Source: Methylocella sp.
GTDB lineage: Bacteria > Pseudomonadota > Alphaproteobacteria > Rhizobiales > Beijerinckiaceae
Assembly: GCA_037200525.1 (NCBI GenBank)
Contig: JBBCGG010000001.1
Span: 4,952,501 to 5,016,500, forward strand
DNA length: 64,000 nt
Direction of reading: 5' to 3'
The position numbers were made by a program, and so were the translations under genes. The notes below the pieces were generated by a model that was not told the DNA's origin, did not search any database, and saw only the letters and a program-made list of their open reading frames with translations. Positions 49,206-58,515 of the stretch are shown one piece after another (the first letter of the stretch is position 1; each line of letters begins with the position of its first letter).

Positions 49206-50264
49206 TCAGCGGGCCGGCCGCGGACGCAGCAGTCGCGTGACATAAGCAGTGAGGCCGCGCGGCTCGCGGATGAGGAGAAAGATGATCAGGCTGCCGAAGA
49301 TGATCTTCTGCAGATTCTCTAGAAGGCCGGTATCGATGACGCTGCCGAATACGCCGAGCATGGCGCGGTCGAGTAAGATCGGAAGGACGAGGATGAACGC
49401 GGCGCCGATGTAGCTGCCAGCGATGCTGCCTAGGCCGCCGATGATGATGATGAATAGGATCTGGAATGAGCGGTCGATGCCGAAAGAATGCGCATCGGCG
49501 GTCCCGAGATAGGCGAATGCCCAGAGTGCGCCGGCGATGCCTAGGATGAAGGAGCTAACGACGAAGGCGGTGAGTTTTGTGCGCACCACGGGGATGCCGA
49601 TCACCGCAGCGGCCGTGTCCATGTCGCGGATCGCCGTCCAAGCAAGGCCCGCTTGGCTGCGCACCAGATTGAGCGAGATCCAGGTCAGCGCGACGACTGT
49701 GCTGACGGTAATCAGATAACGACCGACGGGAGAGGAGAGATCGCGCCCAAATAGGGCAAGATGCGGCGCAGAGATTGAGCCGGAGGAAGCATAGTTAGAG
49801 AACCACTCATATTTGGTGAAGGCCCATTCGACGAAGAACTGGGCGCCAAGCGTGGAAGCTAAGAGATAGAAGCCTTTTATGCGCAGGCTGGGCAGGCCGA
49901 ACACTAGACCGACCGCCGCCGCGGCGACTCCGCCAAGCGCGAGGCTCAACGGCAACGGCAGGGCCGGCAGGCGCAGCAGAAAGTTATAGCTGGCGAAGGC
50001 GCCCACCGACATTAGCGCGCCGGCGCCCAGCGACGCCTGGCCGGCGAAGCCGGTCAATAGGTTGAGCCCGAGCCCGGCGAGAGCCAGCACGAGGAAGGGA
50101 ATCAGCATGGCGTTCAGCCAGTAGTCGTTGGCGACGAATGGCAGCACGCCGAAGGCCGCGAGGAGAACGCCGATAGCTTTCCAGTTTGGGCGCCAAGCGG
50201 CCGGCGTAGCGCCCGCGGGCGCCGCGACGACAGAGATGGCGTCCGATTGATCAAATGACGACAT
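49206..50264 (-). CDS. Branched-chain-type ABC transporter permease (LivM-like)
   Basis: A 352-residue permease with about ten hydrophobic helices. LGLNLLTGFAGQASLGAGAL is the LivM signature, and AIRDMDTAAAVIGIPVVRTK is the coupling segment. It ends with a basic cytoplasmic tail. It follows the other permease gene by three bases. Confidence 0.92.
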   Translation of the reverse strand: MSSFDQSDAISVVAAPAGATPAAWRPNWKAIGVLLAAFGVLPFVANDYWLNAMLIPFLVLALAGLGLNLLTGFAGQASLGAGALMSVGAFASYNFLLRLPALPLPLSLALGGVAAAAVGLVFGLPSLRIKGFYLLASTLGAQFFVEWAFTKYEWFSNYASSGSISAPHLALFGRDLSSPVGRYLITVSTVVALTWISLNLVRSQAGLAWTAIRDMDTAAAVIGIPVVRTKLTAFVVSSFILGIAGALWAFAYLGTADAHSFGIDRSFQILFIIIIGGLGSIAGSYIGAAFILVLPILLDRAMLGVFGSVIDTGLLENLQKIIFGSLIIFLLIREPRGLTAYVTRLLRPRPAR

Positions 50265-50267
50265 GTC

Positions 50268-51149
50268 TCAGACCCTTTCGATCGCGCGCTCGCCGAACAG
50301 GCCGGCTGGGCGAACCAGAAGAAAGAATAGGGCGAGCACGTAGGCGAACCACGCCGACAGACCGCCGCCAATGAGGGGGCCCAGATAAAGTTCCGCGAGG
50401 CTCTCGCTCGCGCCAACGATCAGCCCGGCGATGATCGCGCCGGCGATCGAGGTGAATCCGCCGATGATGAGCACCGGGAGCGCCTTCAGCACCACCAGGC
50501 TCAACGAGAACTGCACGCCCTGGCGGGCGCCCCACAGCAGACCGGCGACTAGGCCGACGAAGCCCGCTACCGCCCAAACCACTCGCCAAACCGAGTCCAG
50601 ATTGATGCCGACCGACTGCGCGGCCAGCGGATCGTCAGCCACCGCGCGCAGCGAGACGCCGATGCGCGTGCGGCTGAACAACAACGACAACGCCGCCACC
50701 AACGCCCCTGCCACCACGGCCGCGGTGAGATCGAACTCGCTCACCTGGATGGGGCCGATTTCTATCGGCACATCGGGGATGCCGAGATCGAGCGCATGTA
50801 CATCGGCGCCCATCGTCGCCTGCGCGACGCCCTCGATAACGTAGCTAAGGCCGAGGGTCGCCATGAATAACGTCATGTCGGAGCGTCCCGCCAGCGGCCG
50901 CAACACTGTCCATTCGATCAGCGTGGCGGCGACAACGAGCAGCGCCATCGTGACGAGGCCGGCGAGCCAGAAGTTCGCTCCATGTTCGGTGAGAGTGACG
51001 AAGGCTAACGCGGCGAACAGCATCAGCGAGCCTTGAGCAAAGTTGAAGACGCGCGAAGCCTTGTAGATCAGCACGAATCCAAGTGCGACGAGGGAATACA
51101 TCACGCCGGCAAGCAGGCCGCCAACGAGTGTTTCGAGAAAGAAGCTCAT
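50268..51149 (-). CDS. Branched-chain-type ABC transporter permease (LivH-like)
   Basis: A 293-residue permease. GVMYSLVALGFVLIYKASRV followed by FNFAQGSLMLF is the LivH signature, and GVSLRAVADDPLAAQSVGIN is the coupling segment. It is part of the tightly packed leftward operon. Confidence 0.92.
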   Translation of the reverse strand: MSFFLETLVGGLLAGVMYSLVALGFVLIYKASRVFNFAQGSLMLFAALAFVTLTEHGANFWLAGLVTMALLVVAATLIEWTVLRPLAGRSDMTLFMATLGLSYVIEGVAQATMGADVHALDLGIPDVPIEIGPIQVSEFDLTAAVVAGALVAALSLLFSRTRIGVSLRAVADDPLAAQSVGINLDSVWRVVWAVAGFVGLVAGLLWGARQGVQFSLSLVVLKALPVLIIGGFTSIAGAIIAGLIVGASESLAELYLGPLIGGGLSAWFAYVLALFFLLVRPAGLFGERAIERV

Positions 51150-51161
51150 GGTCGGCTCCGC

Positions 51162-51932
51162 TCAGTGCGCCGCGCCAAGATAGGCGGCGATCACATCGGG
51201 GTTGTTGCGTATCTGCTCTGGCGCGCCATCGCCCAGCTTGCGCCCATAGTCGAGCACGACGACGTGGTCGGAGAGGTTCATCACGACGCTCATGTCGTGT
51301 TCGATGAGGATGACGGTGGTTCCCAGCCCGCGGTTGATTTGCCGGATGAACCCGCTCATCTCATGCTTTTCGTCGTGATTCATGCCGGCCAGCGGCTCAT
51401 CGAGCAGCACGAGCTTCGGTTCGGCCACTAGCGCGCGTGCCAGATCTACGCGCTTCTGCACGCCATAGGCGAGAGTGGAAACGATGGCGTGCGCGTGGTG
51501 GCCGATATGAAGAAAATCGAGGATGCGTCCAGCGCGGGCGCGCAACGCCGCCTGCTCGCGCCGCGCCCGCGGTAGGCGCAGGGCCTGTTCGAACACGGTG
51601 ACGCGCGCCAGTCGAGTCAGGCCCGCCATCACGTTGTCCAGCACCGTCATGTGCTTGAATAGGGCATTGTGCTGGAAGGTCCGGCCGATGCCGAGACGCG
51701 CCGCTTTCAAGGGATGGATCTGCTCGAAACGGGCGCCGTCGAAAAAGATATCGCCGGAATCGGCGCGGTAAACGCCGTTGATGATGTTCAATAGCGAACT
51801 CTTGCCGGCGCCGTTTGGCCCGATCAGCGCGCAGACCTCGCCGCGCTGCACGGAGAAGGACAGGCCGGTGAGCGCCTTGATTCCCTTGAACGCGAGGGAG
51901 ACGTTGTGCAGCGCGAGGAGGACGTCAGACAT
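51162..51932 (-). CDS. Branched-chain-type ABC transporter ATP-binding protein (LivG-like)
   Basis: A 256-residue ATPase: Walker A GPNGAGKSSLLNIINGVYRA, Walker B LVLLDEPLAGMNHDEKHEMS and the His-loop LIEHDMSVVMNLSDHVVV. The signature region reads LAYGVQKRVDLARALV, the usual LivG form. It follows the monooxygenase gene by nine bases, which ties transporter and enzyme into one unit. Confidence 0.92.
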   Translation of the reverse strand: MSDVLLALHNVSLAFKGIKALTGLSFSVQRGEVCALIGPNGAGKSSLLNIINGVYRADSGDIFFDGARFEQIHPLKAARLGIGRTFQHNALFKHMTVLDNVMAGLTRLARVTVFEQALRLPRARREQAALRARAGRILDFLHIGHHAHAIVSTLAYGVQKRVDLARALVAEPKLVLLDEPLAGMNHDEKHEMSGFIRQINRGLGTTVILIEHDMSVVMNLSDHVVVLDYGRKLGDGAPEQIRNNPDVIAAYLGAAH

Positions 51933-51941
51933 GACGAGGAT

Positions 51942-53351
51942 CTAGTTTGCGGTGACGAGACGGGAGTCGGCTTCGTTGCGCGATGCCGCGAGGTCGCGCC
52001 AGCGCGCGCCGGGATGATCGGCCGGCAGATACGAGCCGCCGCCGAATAGTTTTTCGCGCATCGTGCCAACCTTGTAAGCTTTTGGATAAGCGCCGCGGCG
52101 TTGCAGTTCTGGAACGAGAAGATTCACGACGTCCTCGAAGGACTCCGGCGTCACCGCGTAAGCGAGGTTGAAGCCGTCGACGTCGGTGTCCTCGACCCAT
52201 TCCTGCAGAATGTCGGCAACGGTGGAAGGGGAGCCGACAATCACTGGCCCCAGGCCGCCTATGCCGCCCCATGCCGCGAGTTCTTCGATCGTCCATTTCT
52301 TGTCGGGGTCGCCTTCAGCGAGCGCATCGACGGCGGAGATGATGGCGTTGGTCTCCACCTTGCGCACGAGTTTGGTCGGCGCGTACTGGCCAAAGTCGAT
52401 GCCAGTCCAGCCGGACATGAACACCAGCGCGCCATCGTAGCTAGCGTAATGCTGATATTCCTCGAACTTGGCCTGCGCCAAGGCGTCGGTCTCGCCGAGA
52501 ATCACCGTCTGTAGGTTGTAGGTATATACCTTGCGTGGGTCGCGGCCGGCGGCGGCGACGCGACGGCGCACATCGGTGACGTAGTTCTTCAGCACCGTCT
52601 TCGTGGGGGCTGCGACGAACACGCATTCAGCGTGCGCCGCCGCGAAGCTGCGCCCACGGCCGGAGGCGCCAGCCTGATAGAGCACCGGCGTACGTTGCGG
52701 CGACGGCTCGCATAGGTGATATCCCGGCACGTCGAAGTATTTGCCGTGGTGCTGTATCTCGTGGACCTTGCTCGGATCGGTAAAAATACGCCGCTCGCGG
52801 TTACGCACCACCGCCCCCTCTTCCCAGCTTCCTTCCAGAAGCTTGTAGATTACCTCGAGGTATTCTTCGGCCACCTCATAGCGGTCGTCGTGGCGCGGCA
52901 GGCCGGCGGCGCCAGTGTTGCGCGCGCCGCTCTCGAGATAGGAGGTGACGATGTTCCAACCGACGCGGCCCTTGGAGAGGTGGTCGGCGGTGGAGAGGCG
53001 ACGGGCGAAGGTATAGGGATGCTCGAAGCCTGTGGAAGCCGTAATGCCGAAGCCGAGATTTTTGGTGACCAGCGACATAGCGGAGACAAGCTGGATCGGG
53101 TCGTTCACCGGGATCTGCGCCGCCTGATGGATCGCATGCCAGGCGCTGCCCTTGTAAACGTCATAGTAGCCGATGACGTCGGCGATGAAGATGCCGTCGA
53201 AGATGCCTCGCTCGAGGATGCGGACGGCGTCGGTCCAGTACTCGAGATCTTTATATTGCCACGAGCGGTCACGCGGGTGCGCCCATAGCCCGGGCGACTG
53301 GTGGCCAACGCAGTTCATGTCGAACGCATTGAAGCGGATCTGTCGGGTCAT
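51942..53351 (-). CDS. FMN-dependent monooxygenase, NtaA/DmoA-like
   Basis: A 469-residue bacterial luciferase-family enzyme of the NtaA/SnaA/DszA group, which uses FMNH2 from a separate reductase. RFNAFDMNCVGHQSPGLWAH, IFDGIFIADVIGYYDVYKGS, FGITASTGFEHPYTFARRLS, KGRVGWNIVTSYLESGARN and YQAGASGRGRSFAAAHAE are all typical. The N-terminal block resembles the dimethylsulfide monooxygenase DmoA of methylotrophs. Nitrilotriacetate- or thioether-type substrates are alternatives. It is the first gene of an operon with a complete LivGHMKF transporter, so its substrate is probably imported. No flavin reductase gene lies in the window. Confidence 0.87.
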   Translation of the reverse strand: MTRQIRFNAFDMNCVGHQSPGLWAHPRDRSWQYKDLEYWTDAVRILERGIFDGIFIADVIGYYDVYKGSAWHAIHQAAQIPVNDPIQLVSAMSLVTKNLGFGITASTGFEHPYTFARRLSTADHLSKGRVGWNIVTSYLESGARNTGAAGLPRHDDRYEVAEEYLEVIYKLLEGSWEEGAVVRNRERRIFTDPSKVHEIQHHGKYFDVPGYHLCEPSPQRTPVLYQAGASGRGRSFAAAHAECVFVAAPTKTVLKNYVTDVRRRVAAAGRDPRKVYTYNLQTVILGETDALAQAKFEEYQHYASYDGALVFMSGWTGIDFGQYAPTKLVRKVETNAIISAVDALAEGDPDKKWTIEELAAWGGIGGLGPVIVGSPSTVADILQEWVEDTDVDGFNLAYAVTPESFEDVVNLLVPELQRRGAYPKAYKVGTMREKLFGGGSYLPADHPGARWRDLAASRNEADSRLVTAN

Positions 53352-54004
53352 TGGCGAAGTCTCTTATTTCGATGGGGACGGAATCAACGGTTGAATGGCG
53401 GCGTCGTTACCTCGCGCGGCTGTCGTGCAGGCGGCTGGAGGGGGTCAAGCGCTTGACGATCGCGAATTGTGGTTTGCCAGGAGATTTACGCACAAGCGAA
53501 AGCACCGACGAATGGACGGCGCGGTTGACGAGCAGGGGATCGGTCTTCGCGATCATGTTTTTGGACTCGACGGAAAGGAAATGGGGCGCAGCGACAGCGA
53601 TCCCGGGCGCACCCCGCGATTGCGCCTCGTAGTCAGAGAGACGCCTTCCCGGCGCCGCAGCCCTCATAAGAGGGCGGCGCGGGGCGACAATAGGCTCCCA
53701 TGCTGGGCTGATAGCGGCATTCATCTGTCGATTCCTTGGCATGCGCCACCGTCTACCGCGCGATGGTGGCGAACGCAGCCTTGACCACAGGGGTCAGGCT
53801 AAGCGCCATTAGTTAAGTTAGTCAATAGACAATATAGTGTTTCCTGGATGAGTTGCGTTCGGCCGGCGCGCTGTGCGCCCTCATGGCCACTCATGGGGGC
53901 GTCGCACCGGTCGCAGCGCCGGCTGGAGGAGGCGGCATATAGCAATATAAAGATGTCTTTATATATTTTGGTTGACTTGGGTCCGGGGCTGGCCATAATC
54001 GCGA
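53352..54004. other. Divergent spacer between the monooxygenase and the metE riboswitch
   Basis: About 650 bases. A leftward frame of 111 residues (53742-53407) and rightward frames exist, but none is family-like, so I leave them uncalled. The promoters of the monooxygenase operon and of metE must lie here; the AT-rich stretch 53800-53990 is the likeliest place for the metE promoter. Confidence 0.4.
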
Positions 54005-54270
54005 TGTCACGGTTCTCTGGGCCTCATGCGAGGCGCCGGAGCTAAGAGGGAATACGGTGAGCCGCAAGGCGACGCCGGAGCTGCCCCCGCAACTGTAAGC
54101 GGCGAGTCTACGTCCACCATAGGTCACTGAGATCGCGCGATCTTGGGAAGGCCGGACGAAGGCTATAACCCGCGAGCCAGGAGACCTGCCGCGACAGCAT
54201 AACGTCCCTGGGCGGGGTGTCCCGGTGGTTCGCTTGCAACCGGCGGCCTTTGCCGTCCGGGATTTTTTGC
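54005..54270 (+). ncRNA. Cobalamin (AdoCbl-type) riboswitch with terminator, upstream of metE
   Basis: Conserved elements appear in order: GGGAATACGGTGAG, the core GCTGCCCCCGCAACTGTAAG, a CACTG element, GGGAAGGC, and the B12 box AGCCAGGAGACCTGCC at 54175-54190. A hairpin follows with arms TCCCGG (54220-54225) and CCGGGA (54257-54262) and a T6 run at 54263-54268. This is a Rho-independent terminator. With cobalamin bound, termination before metE is expected, saving the B12-independent enzyme when B12 is available. Confidence 0.95.
54220..54268 (+). terminator. Riboswitch-controlled intrinsic terminator before metE
   Basis: TCCCGG pairs with CCGGGA, an inner CGGC/GCCG stem strengthens it, and TTTTTT follows. 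It is placed 49 bases before the metE start. Part of the 5' arm overlaps the conserved GGGCGGGGTGTCCCGG element that follows the B12 box, which gives a way to switch between structures. Confidence 0.8.
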
Positions 54271-54316
54271 ATGCGTCCGCTCGGCCTTTTGCCCCCAACA
54301 TTTGGGGTTCAAGCCG

Positions 54317-56638
54317 ATGTCTCTTCCTTCTCTTCCTATCAGCACGCTCGGCGTCCCGCGGATCGGTTCGCGCCGCGAGCTTAAAACCGCGCTCGAAAGC
54401 TATTGGGCCGGCAAAGCCGACGCAGCGGCGCTGCTCGAAACCGCAACGGGGCTTCGCGCCGCCAACTGGGCGCGCCAGCGCGCGCTCGGCGTCACCAACA
54501 TCCCGTCGAACGACTTCTCGCTCTACGACCATGTTCTCGATACCAGCATCATGGTCGGCGCCATTCCCGATATTTATGGCCGGACCGATGGCCCGGCGCC
54601 ATTGGACGTCTATTTCGCGATGGCGCGCGGCAGCCAGGGCGACGGGCATGGTCACGCCGTTCCCGCGCTCGAAATGACCAAATGGTTCGACACCAACTAC
54701 CACTATTTGGCGCCGGAGTTTACGAAGCAGCAGCGTTTCACTTTGGCCTCGACCAAGCCCGTCGATGAGTATCGCGAGGCGAAAGCGCTCGGTTATCAAA
54801 CGCGTCCCGTTCTGCTCGGGCCAGTGACTTTCCTCAAGCTCGGCAAGAGTAAGGATCCAGCGCTCGATCCTCTCTCCCTTTTGACTGTATTGCTGCCAGT
54901 CTATGTGGAGGTGCTGCGTCGCCTCGCTGCCAACGGCGCCGAGTGGGTTCAGATCGACGAGCCGTGTCTTGTTCTCGATCTCGACGAGGCGCCGCGCCAG
55001 GCGTTGCGCCAAGCCTACGCCACATTCGCTTTCGCACTGCCTGAACTGAAGATCATGCTGACTGCCTATTTCGGCGGCCTCGGCGACAATCTCGATGTGG
55101 CGCTCAGTCTCCCCGTCGCCGGTCTTCACCTCGATCTCGTCCGCGGGGCGGGACAACTCGATGACATCCTCGCCAAGGTCCCGCGCGGACTTGTCCTTTC
55201 ACTAGGCGTTATCGATGGACGCAATATCTGGCGCGCCAATCTGCCGTCGATCCTCAATCTCCTTGAGCCGGTCGTGGCGAAACGCGGTTCGGATCATGTC
55301 GAGATCGCCCCATCCTGTTCGATGCTGCATGTCCCGATAGATCTCGAGCTCGAGACCGGCCTCGATCCTGATCTGAAAAACTGGCTCGCCTTCTCGGTCC
55401 AGAAGATGGAGGAACTTGCGACGATTGGTCAAGCGCTGATGGGTGGTCGCAGCGTCGTCAGCCAAAAAATGGCGGATTCGGCCGCGGCCGCAGCCAGCAG
55501 AGCAGCATCCGAGAAAGTACACGATCCGGCCGTGGCCGCTCGGATCGCAGCGATCACGCCGCAGATCGCCATAAGAACGAGCCCGTTCGCGGCGCGACGC
55601 GAGTTGCAACGGCAGACGCTAGGTCTACCCGAGTTCCCGACCACGACGATCGGCTCATTTCCACAGACCGCCGAAGTCCGCAAGGCGCGAGCCGCGCACG
55701 CCAAGGGCGCCCTCAACGACGCCGACTATGACGCCTTCCTCCGCAAGGAGACCGAGGGAGCCGTGCGGTGGCAGGAGGAGATCGGCATTGACGTGCTTGT
55801 TCATGGCGAGTTCGAGCGAAACGATATGGTGCAATATTTTGGCGAGCAGCTTGCGGGCTACGCTTTCACCGATAACGCCTGGGTGCAGAGCTATGGCTCG
55901 CGTTATGTCCGGCCGCCGATCATCTTTGGCGATGTGTCGCGCCCGCAGGCAATGACTGTGAAATGGTCAACCTACGCTCAATCGCTGACTAAGCGTCCCA
56001 TGAAAGGCATGCTCACCGGCCCGGTGACCATGCTGCAATGGTCCTTCGTGCGGGATGACTTGCCGCGCGATGAAGTCTGCCGTCAGATAGCGCTCGCGAT
56101 CCGCGACGAAGTTATGGATCTTGAGGCCGCCGACATCGTCATCATTCAGATCGACGAACCGGCGCTGCGCGAAGGATTGCCGTTGCGCCGCGCCGATTGG
56201 CCGGCCTATCTCGCTTGGGCGGTGGAATGTTTTCGACTATCCGCGTCTGGCGTCGGGGACAAGACGCAGATCCACACCCATATGTGCTACTCGGAGTTCA
56301 ATGACATCATCGATTCGATCGGCGCGCTCGACGCCGATGTGATCTCCATCGAGACGTCGCGCTCAAAGATGGAATTGCTTGACGCTTTCGTAAGTTACCG
56401 CTACCCCAACGAGATCGGGCCGGGCGTCTACGACATCCATTCGCCGCGCGTGCCGGCGGTCAGCGAAATGACCGAACTGCTGATCAAGGCGACGAAGCAC
56501 TTGGCGGCTGACCAGATCTGGGTGAACCCCGATTGCGGCCTCAAAACCCGCAAATGGGACGAGGTGCGCCCGGCGCTTGTCAACATGGTTGCGGCGGCGC
56601 GGGAGCTGCGATCGGCCGTGGGGCGCGACGCCGAATAA
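54317..56638 (+). CDS. metE: Cobalamin-independent methionine synthase
   Basis: A full-length 773-residue enzyme that methylates homocysteine using 5-methyl-THF-polyglutamate. The N-terminal half starts ISTLGVPRIGSRRELKTALE, and the catalytic C-terminal half has FPTTTIGSFPQTAEVRKARA. Zinc ligands are visible in THMCYSEF (His and Cys) and in WVNPDCGLKTR (Cys). The ATG at 54317 is preferred over TTG at 54302. It is controlled by the cobalamin riboswitch in its leader. cobF follows in the same direction. Confidence 0.97.
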   Translation: MSLPSLPISTLGVPRIGSRRELKTALESYWAGKADAAALLETATGLRAANWARQRALGVTNIPSNDFSLYDHVLDTSIMVGAIPDIYGRTDGPAPLDVYFAMARGSQGDGHGHAVPALEMTKWFDTNYHYLAPEFTKQQRFTLASTKPVDEYREAKALGYQTRPVLLGPVTFLKLGKSKDPALDPLSLLTVLLPVYVEVLRRLAANGAEWVQIDEPCLVLDLDEAPRQALRQAYATFAFALPELKIMLTAYFGGLGDNLDVALSLPVAGLHLDLVRGAGQLDDILAKVPRGLVLSLGVIDGRNIWRANLPSILNLLEPVVAKRGSDHVEIAPSCSMLHVPIDLELETGLDPDLKNWLAFSVQKMEELATIGQALMGGRSVVSQKMADSAAAAASRAASEKVHDPAVAARIAAITPQIAIRTSPFAARRELQRQTLGLPEFPTTTIGSFPQTAEVRKARAAHAKGALNDADYDAFLRKETEGAVRWQEEIGIDVLVHGEFERNDMVQYFGEQLAGYAFTDNAWVQSYGSRYVRPPIIFGDVSRPQAMTVKWSTYAQSLTKRPMKGMLTGPVTMLQWSFVRDDLPRDEVCRQIALAIRDEVMDLEAADIVIIQIDEPALREGLPLRRADWPAYLAWAVECFRLSASGVGDKTQIHTHMCYSEFNDIIDSIGALDADVISIETSRSKMELLDAFVSYRYPNEIGPGVYDIHSPRVPAVSEMTELLIKATKHLAADQIWVNPDCGLKTRKWDEVRPALVNMVAAARELRSAVGRDAE

Positions 56639-56826
56639 AACGGACGGCGTCGCGCGGCAGGCTGCTCCTTGCGTTACCAGCTCTGCTGCATGGTGACGCC
56701 AGCTGGCTGGCTATATGCTGGGCGTCGGGCGGCGTTCCTTCACGCAAGGGCAGCTTCGGACCGATCATATTGAGGAAGGCGGAAGGCTGCGGCGGACATC
56801 GTCCGGGCCAGATTGCGAGAGGCGCG

Positions 56827-57591
56827 ATGCGTAAAGTCTATATCATCGGCATCGGGGCCGGTAATCCGGATTATATGACCGTTCAGGCCATCAACGCGCT
56901 CAATCAGGCCGATGTCTTCTTCATCCCAAATAAGGGCGCCGAGAAGGCTGCTCTCGCGAAGCTCCGTACCGAGATTTGCGAGCGCTTCATCGAAAAGAGA
57001 ACATACCGGTTCGTCGACTTCGAAACGCCCGAGCGAGCTAAGGAGTTTTCCAACTATAAATCCAACGTCGCGGAATGGCACGCGCGGATCGAGGAAACAT
57101 ACGAAGGGCTGTTAATGGAGGAACTTGCTGAAGGCGAGTGCGGCGGCTTTCTCGTATGGGGAGATCCGACGCTCTATGACAGCACTTTGCGGATTATTGC
57201 GAAAATCAGCTCCAAGGGAGGCTTTGCCTTAGAATATGACGTAGTGCCCGGCATCAGCAGCGTCCAGGCGCTGGCGGCAAGGCACCGCATCGCCTTGAAC
57301 CGGATTGGTGAGCCCGTGCATATTACAACTGGCCGCAGGCTCGTCGAGGAATTTCCCAACAATCTCGACGGCGTCGTCGTTCTCCTCGACGGCGATCAGG
57401 CTTTTAAGCGCTTAGATCAGGACGATCTCGAGATCTACTGGGGCGCTTACCTCGGCACGGAAGATGAAATTCTCGTTAGCGGGAAACTTTCCGAGGTGAT
57501 GAATGACATTGAGACTCTACGTGAGCGGGCCAGGCGAGAGAAGGGCTGGATCATGGACACGTATTTGCTCCGCAAATCCGACAAAAGATGA
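56827..57591 (+). CDS. cobF: Precorrin-6A synthase (deacetylating)
   Basis: A 254-residue SAM-dependent methyltransferase of the aerobic cobalamin pathway. It methylates C-1 of precorrin-5 with loss of acetate. YIIGIGAGNPDYMTVQAINA is the tetrapyrrole-methylase N-terminus, and GGFLVWGDPTLYDSTLRI and YDVVPGISSVQALAARHRIA are core blocks. The start ATG at 56827 is fixed by the N-terminal beta strand; the open frame to 56533 overlaps metE and is not coding. Its presence shows the organism is likely to make B12 aerobically. Confidence 0.93.
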   Translation: MRKVYIIGIGAGNPDYMTVQAINALNQADVFFIPNKGAEKAALAKLRTEICERFIEKRTYRFVDFETPERAKEFSNYKSNVAEWHARIEETYEGLLMEELAEGECGGFLVWGDPTLYDSTLRIIAKISSKGGFALEYDVVPGISSVQALAARHRIALNRIGEPVHITTGRRLVEEFPNNLDGVVVLLDGDQAFKRLDQDDLEIYWGAYLGTEDEILVSGKLSEVMNDIETLRERARREKGWIMDTYLLRKSDKR

Positions 57592-57698
57592 GTTGCTGCC
57601 CGCGCAGTCTGTGCGGTTCAGGCTAAGTGGACTGCAGACTTCTCTGGATGGCAAATGATGCGAGGGACGTAAGCGTGCGAGGGCGCCAAGTCATCGAC

Positions 57699-58190
57699 TC
57701 ATTCCCACGATAGCGCGCCGCCGCTTTGATATTCGATAACGCGGGTCTCAAAGAAATTGCTCGCAGAGCTGCGCATTAAGGTCGAGCAAGCCGCGCGGCA
57801 CGGCATCTTGACCATAGGCGGCCTCCAATTCGGCCGCGTCCTCAACCATTTGACGAAGCTCCTCCTGCAATGCGCGTCCAAAGATGTGGATTCTCGATCT
57901 TGATCCTGATTGATGAGGTCGATGCCAAAGTTGAGGTAAATGCTCTCATCGCGCAGAATGTACTGATACTGCTCTGCGACGCCGGCCATCTTGTTGCGCC
58001 GACCGAGCGAAAGAATTTGCGCGAAGCCTGTATAGAACCACATCCCCTCAAAGATCGCATAGAAGGCGACGAGGTCTCGGAGGAATGCCTGATCGGCTTC
58101 GGGCGTTCCCGTTGAAAATAGGCATCGTCGAGATGCTGTGTGTGCTTCAGCGCCCACGCAGCCTTATCGGTGATCGATGGAGTCTCCCAA
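57699..58190 (-). pseudogene. nrdB: nrdB remnant (class I ribonucleotide reductase small subunit)
   Basis: Three frames carry successive parts of NrdB. They are [20 protein letters not shown]; then [20 protein letters not shown] with [20 protein letters not shown]; then [20 protein letters not shown] with [20 protein letters not shown]. The C-terminus [20 protein letters not shown] ends at 57699. The lesions are a frameshift near 58098, a one-base insertion near 57916 (CAG-G-ATC) and an internal deletion near 57765. The N-terminal half with the first iron ligands is missing. It is certainly non-functional. Confidence 0.85.
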
Positions 58191-58194
58191 AGCA

Positions 58195-58260
58195 ATCCGC
58201 CGGGACATCCCGCCCGAGGACGTTTCATAGGGTCGCGGCAGGTTTCCTGGCTGTGGTCAC
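58195..58260 (-). ncRNA. 3' half of a cobalamin riboswitch (fossil) before the nrdB remnant
   Basis: On the leftward strand AGCCAGGAAACCTGCC (58252-58237) is a B12 box, followed by GCGAC and then GGGCGGGATGTCCCGG (58215-58200). The same order and spacing is seen after the B12 box of the metE riboswitch. The core CCGCAACTGTAAGCGG and the other 5' elements are not found upstream, so only the 3' half survives. Confidence 0.7.
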
Positions 58261-58515
58261 GCGCGAACACATTGGGCGGGGTGTCTCAATGGGGAATAGG
58301 TTTCTCGCCTGATTGTGGGCGGGGCCTGGACTTTGGTTCGCAGTGACGCCGCCACGTTGCTGCGATGCTCGTCCGCTTGCTCGGAAAGCTCGACATAGTC
58401 GCCCGTGTCCGCTGCGGCAGCCCCGCCCAATGATGGCATGCAGCCTTGAATTTCGTTCATTTCCTTCAATTTCCATTTCCTTTTTCCAGCTTCGCGACCT
58501 TGAATTGAATGCGGC

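Noticed and set aside
53407-53742. A 111-residue leftward frame upstream of the monooxygenase
   Set aside because: No ribosome binding site or recognisable family features; overlapping frames on the other strand are equally long.
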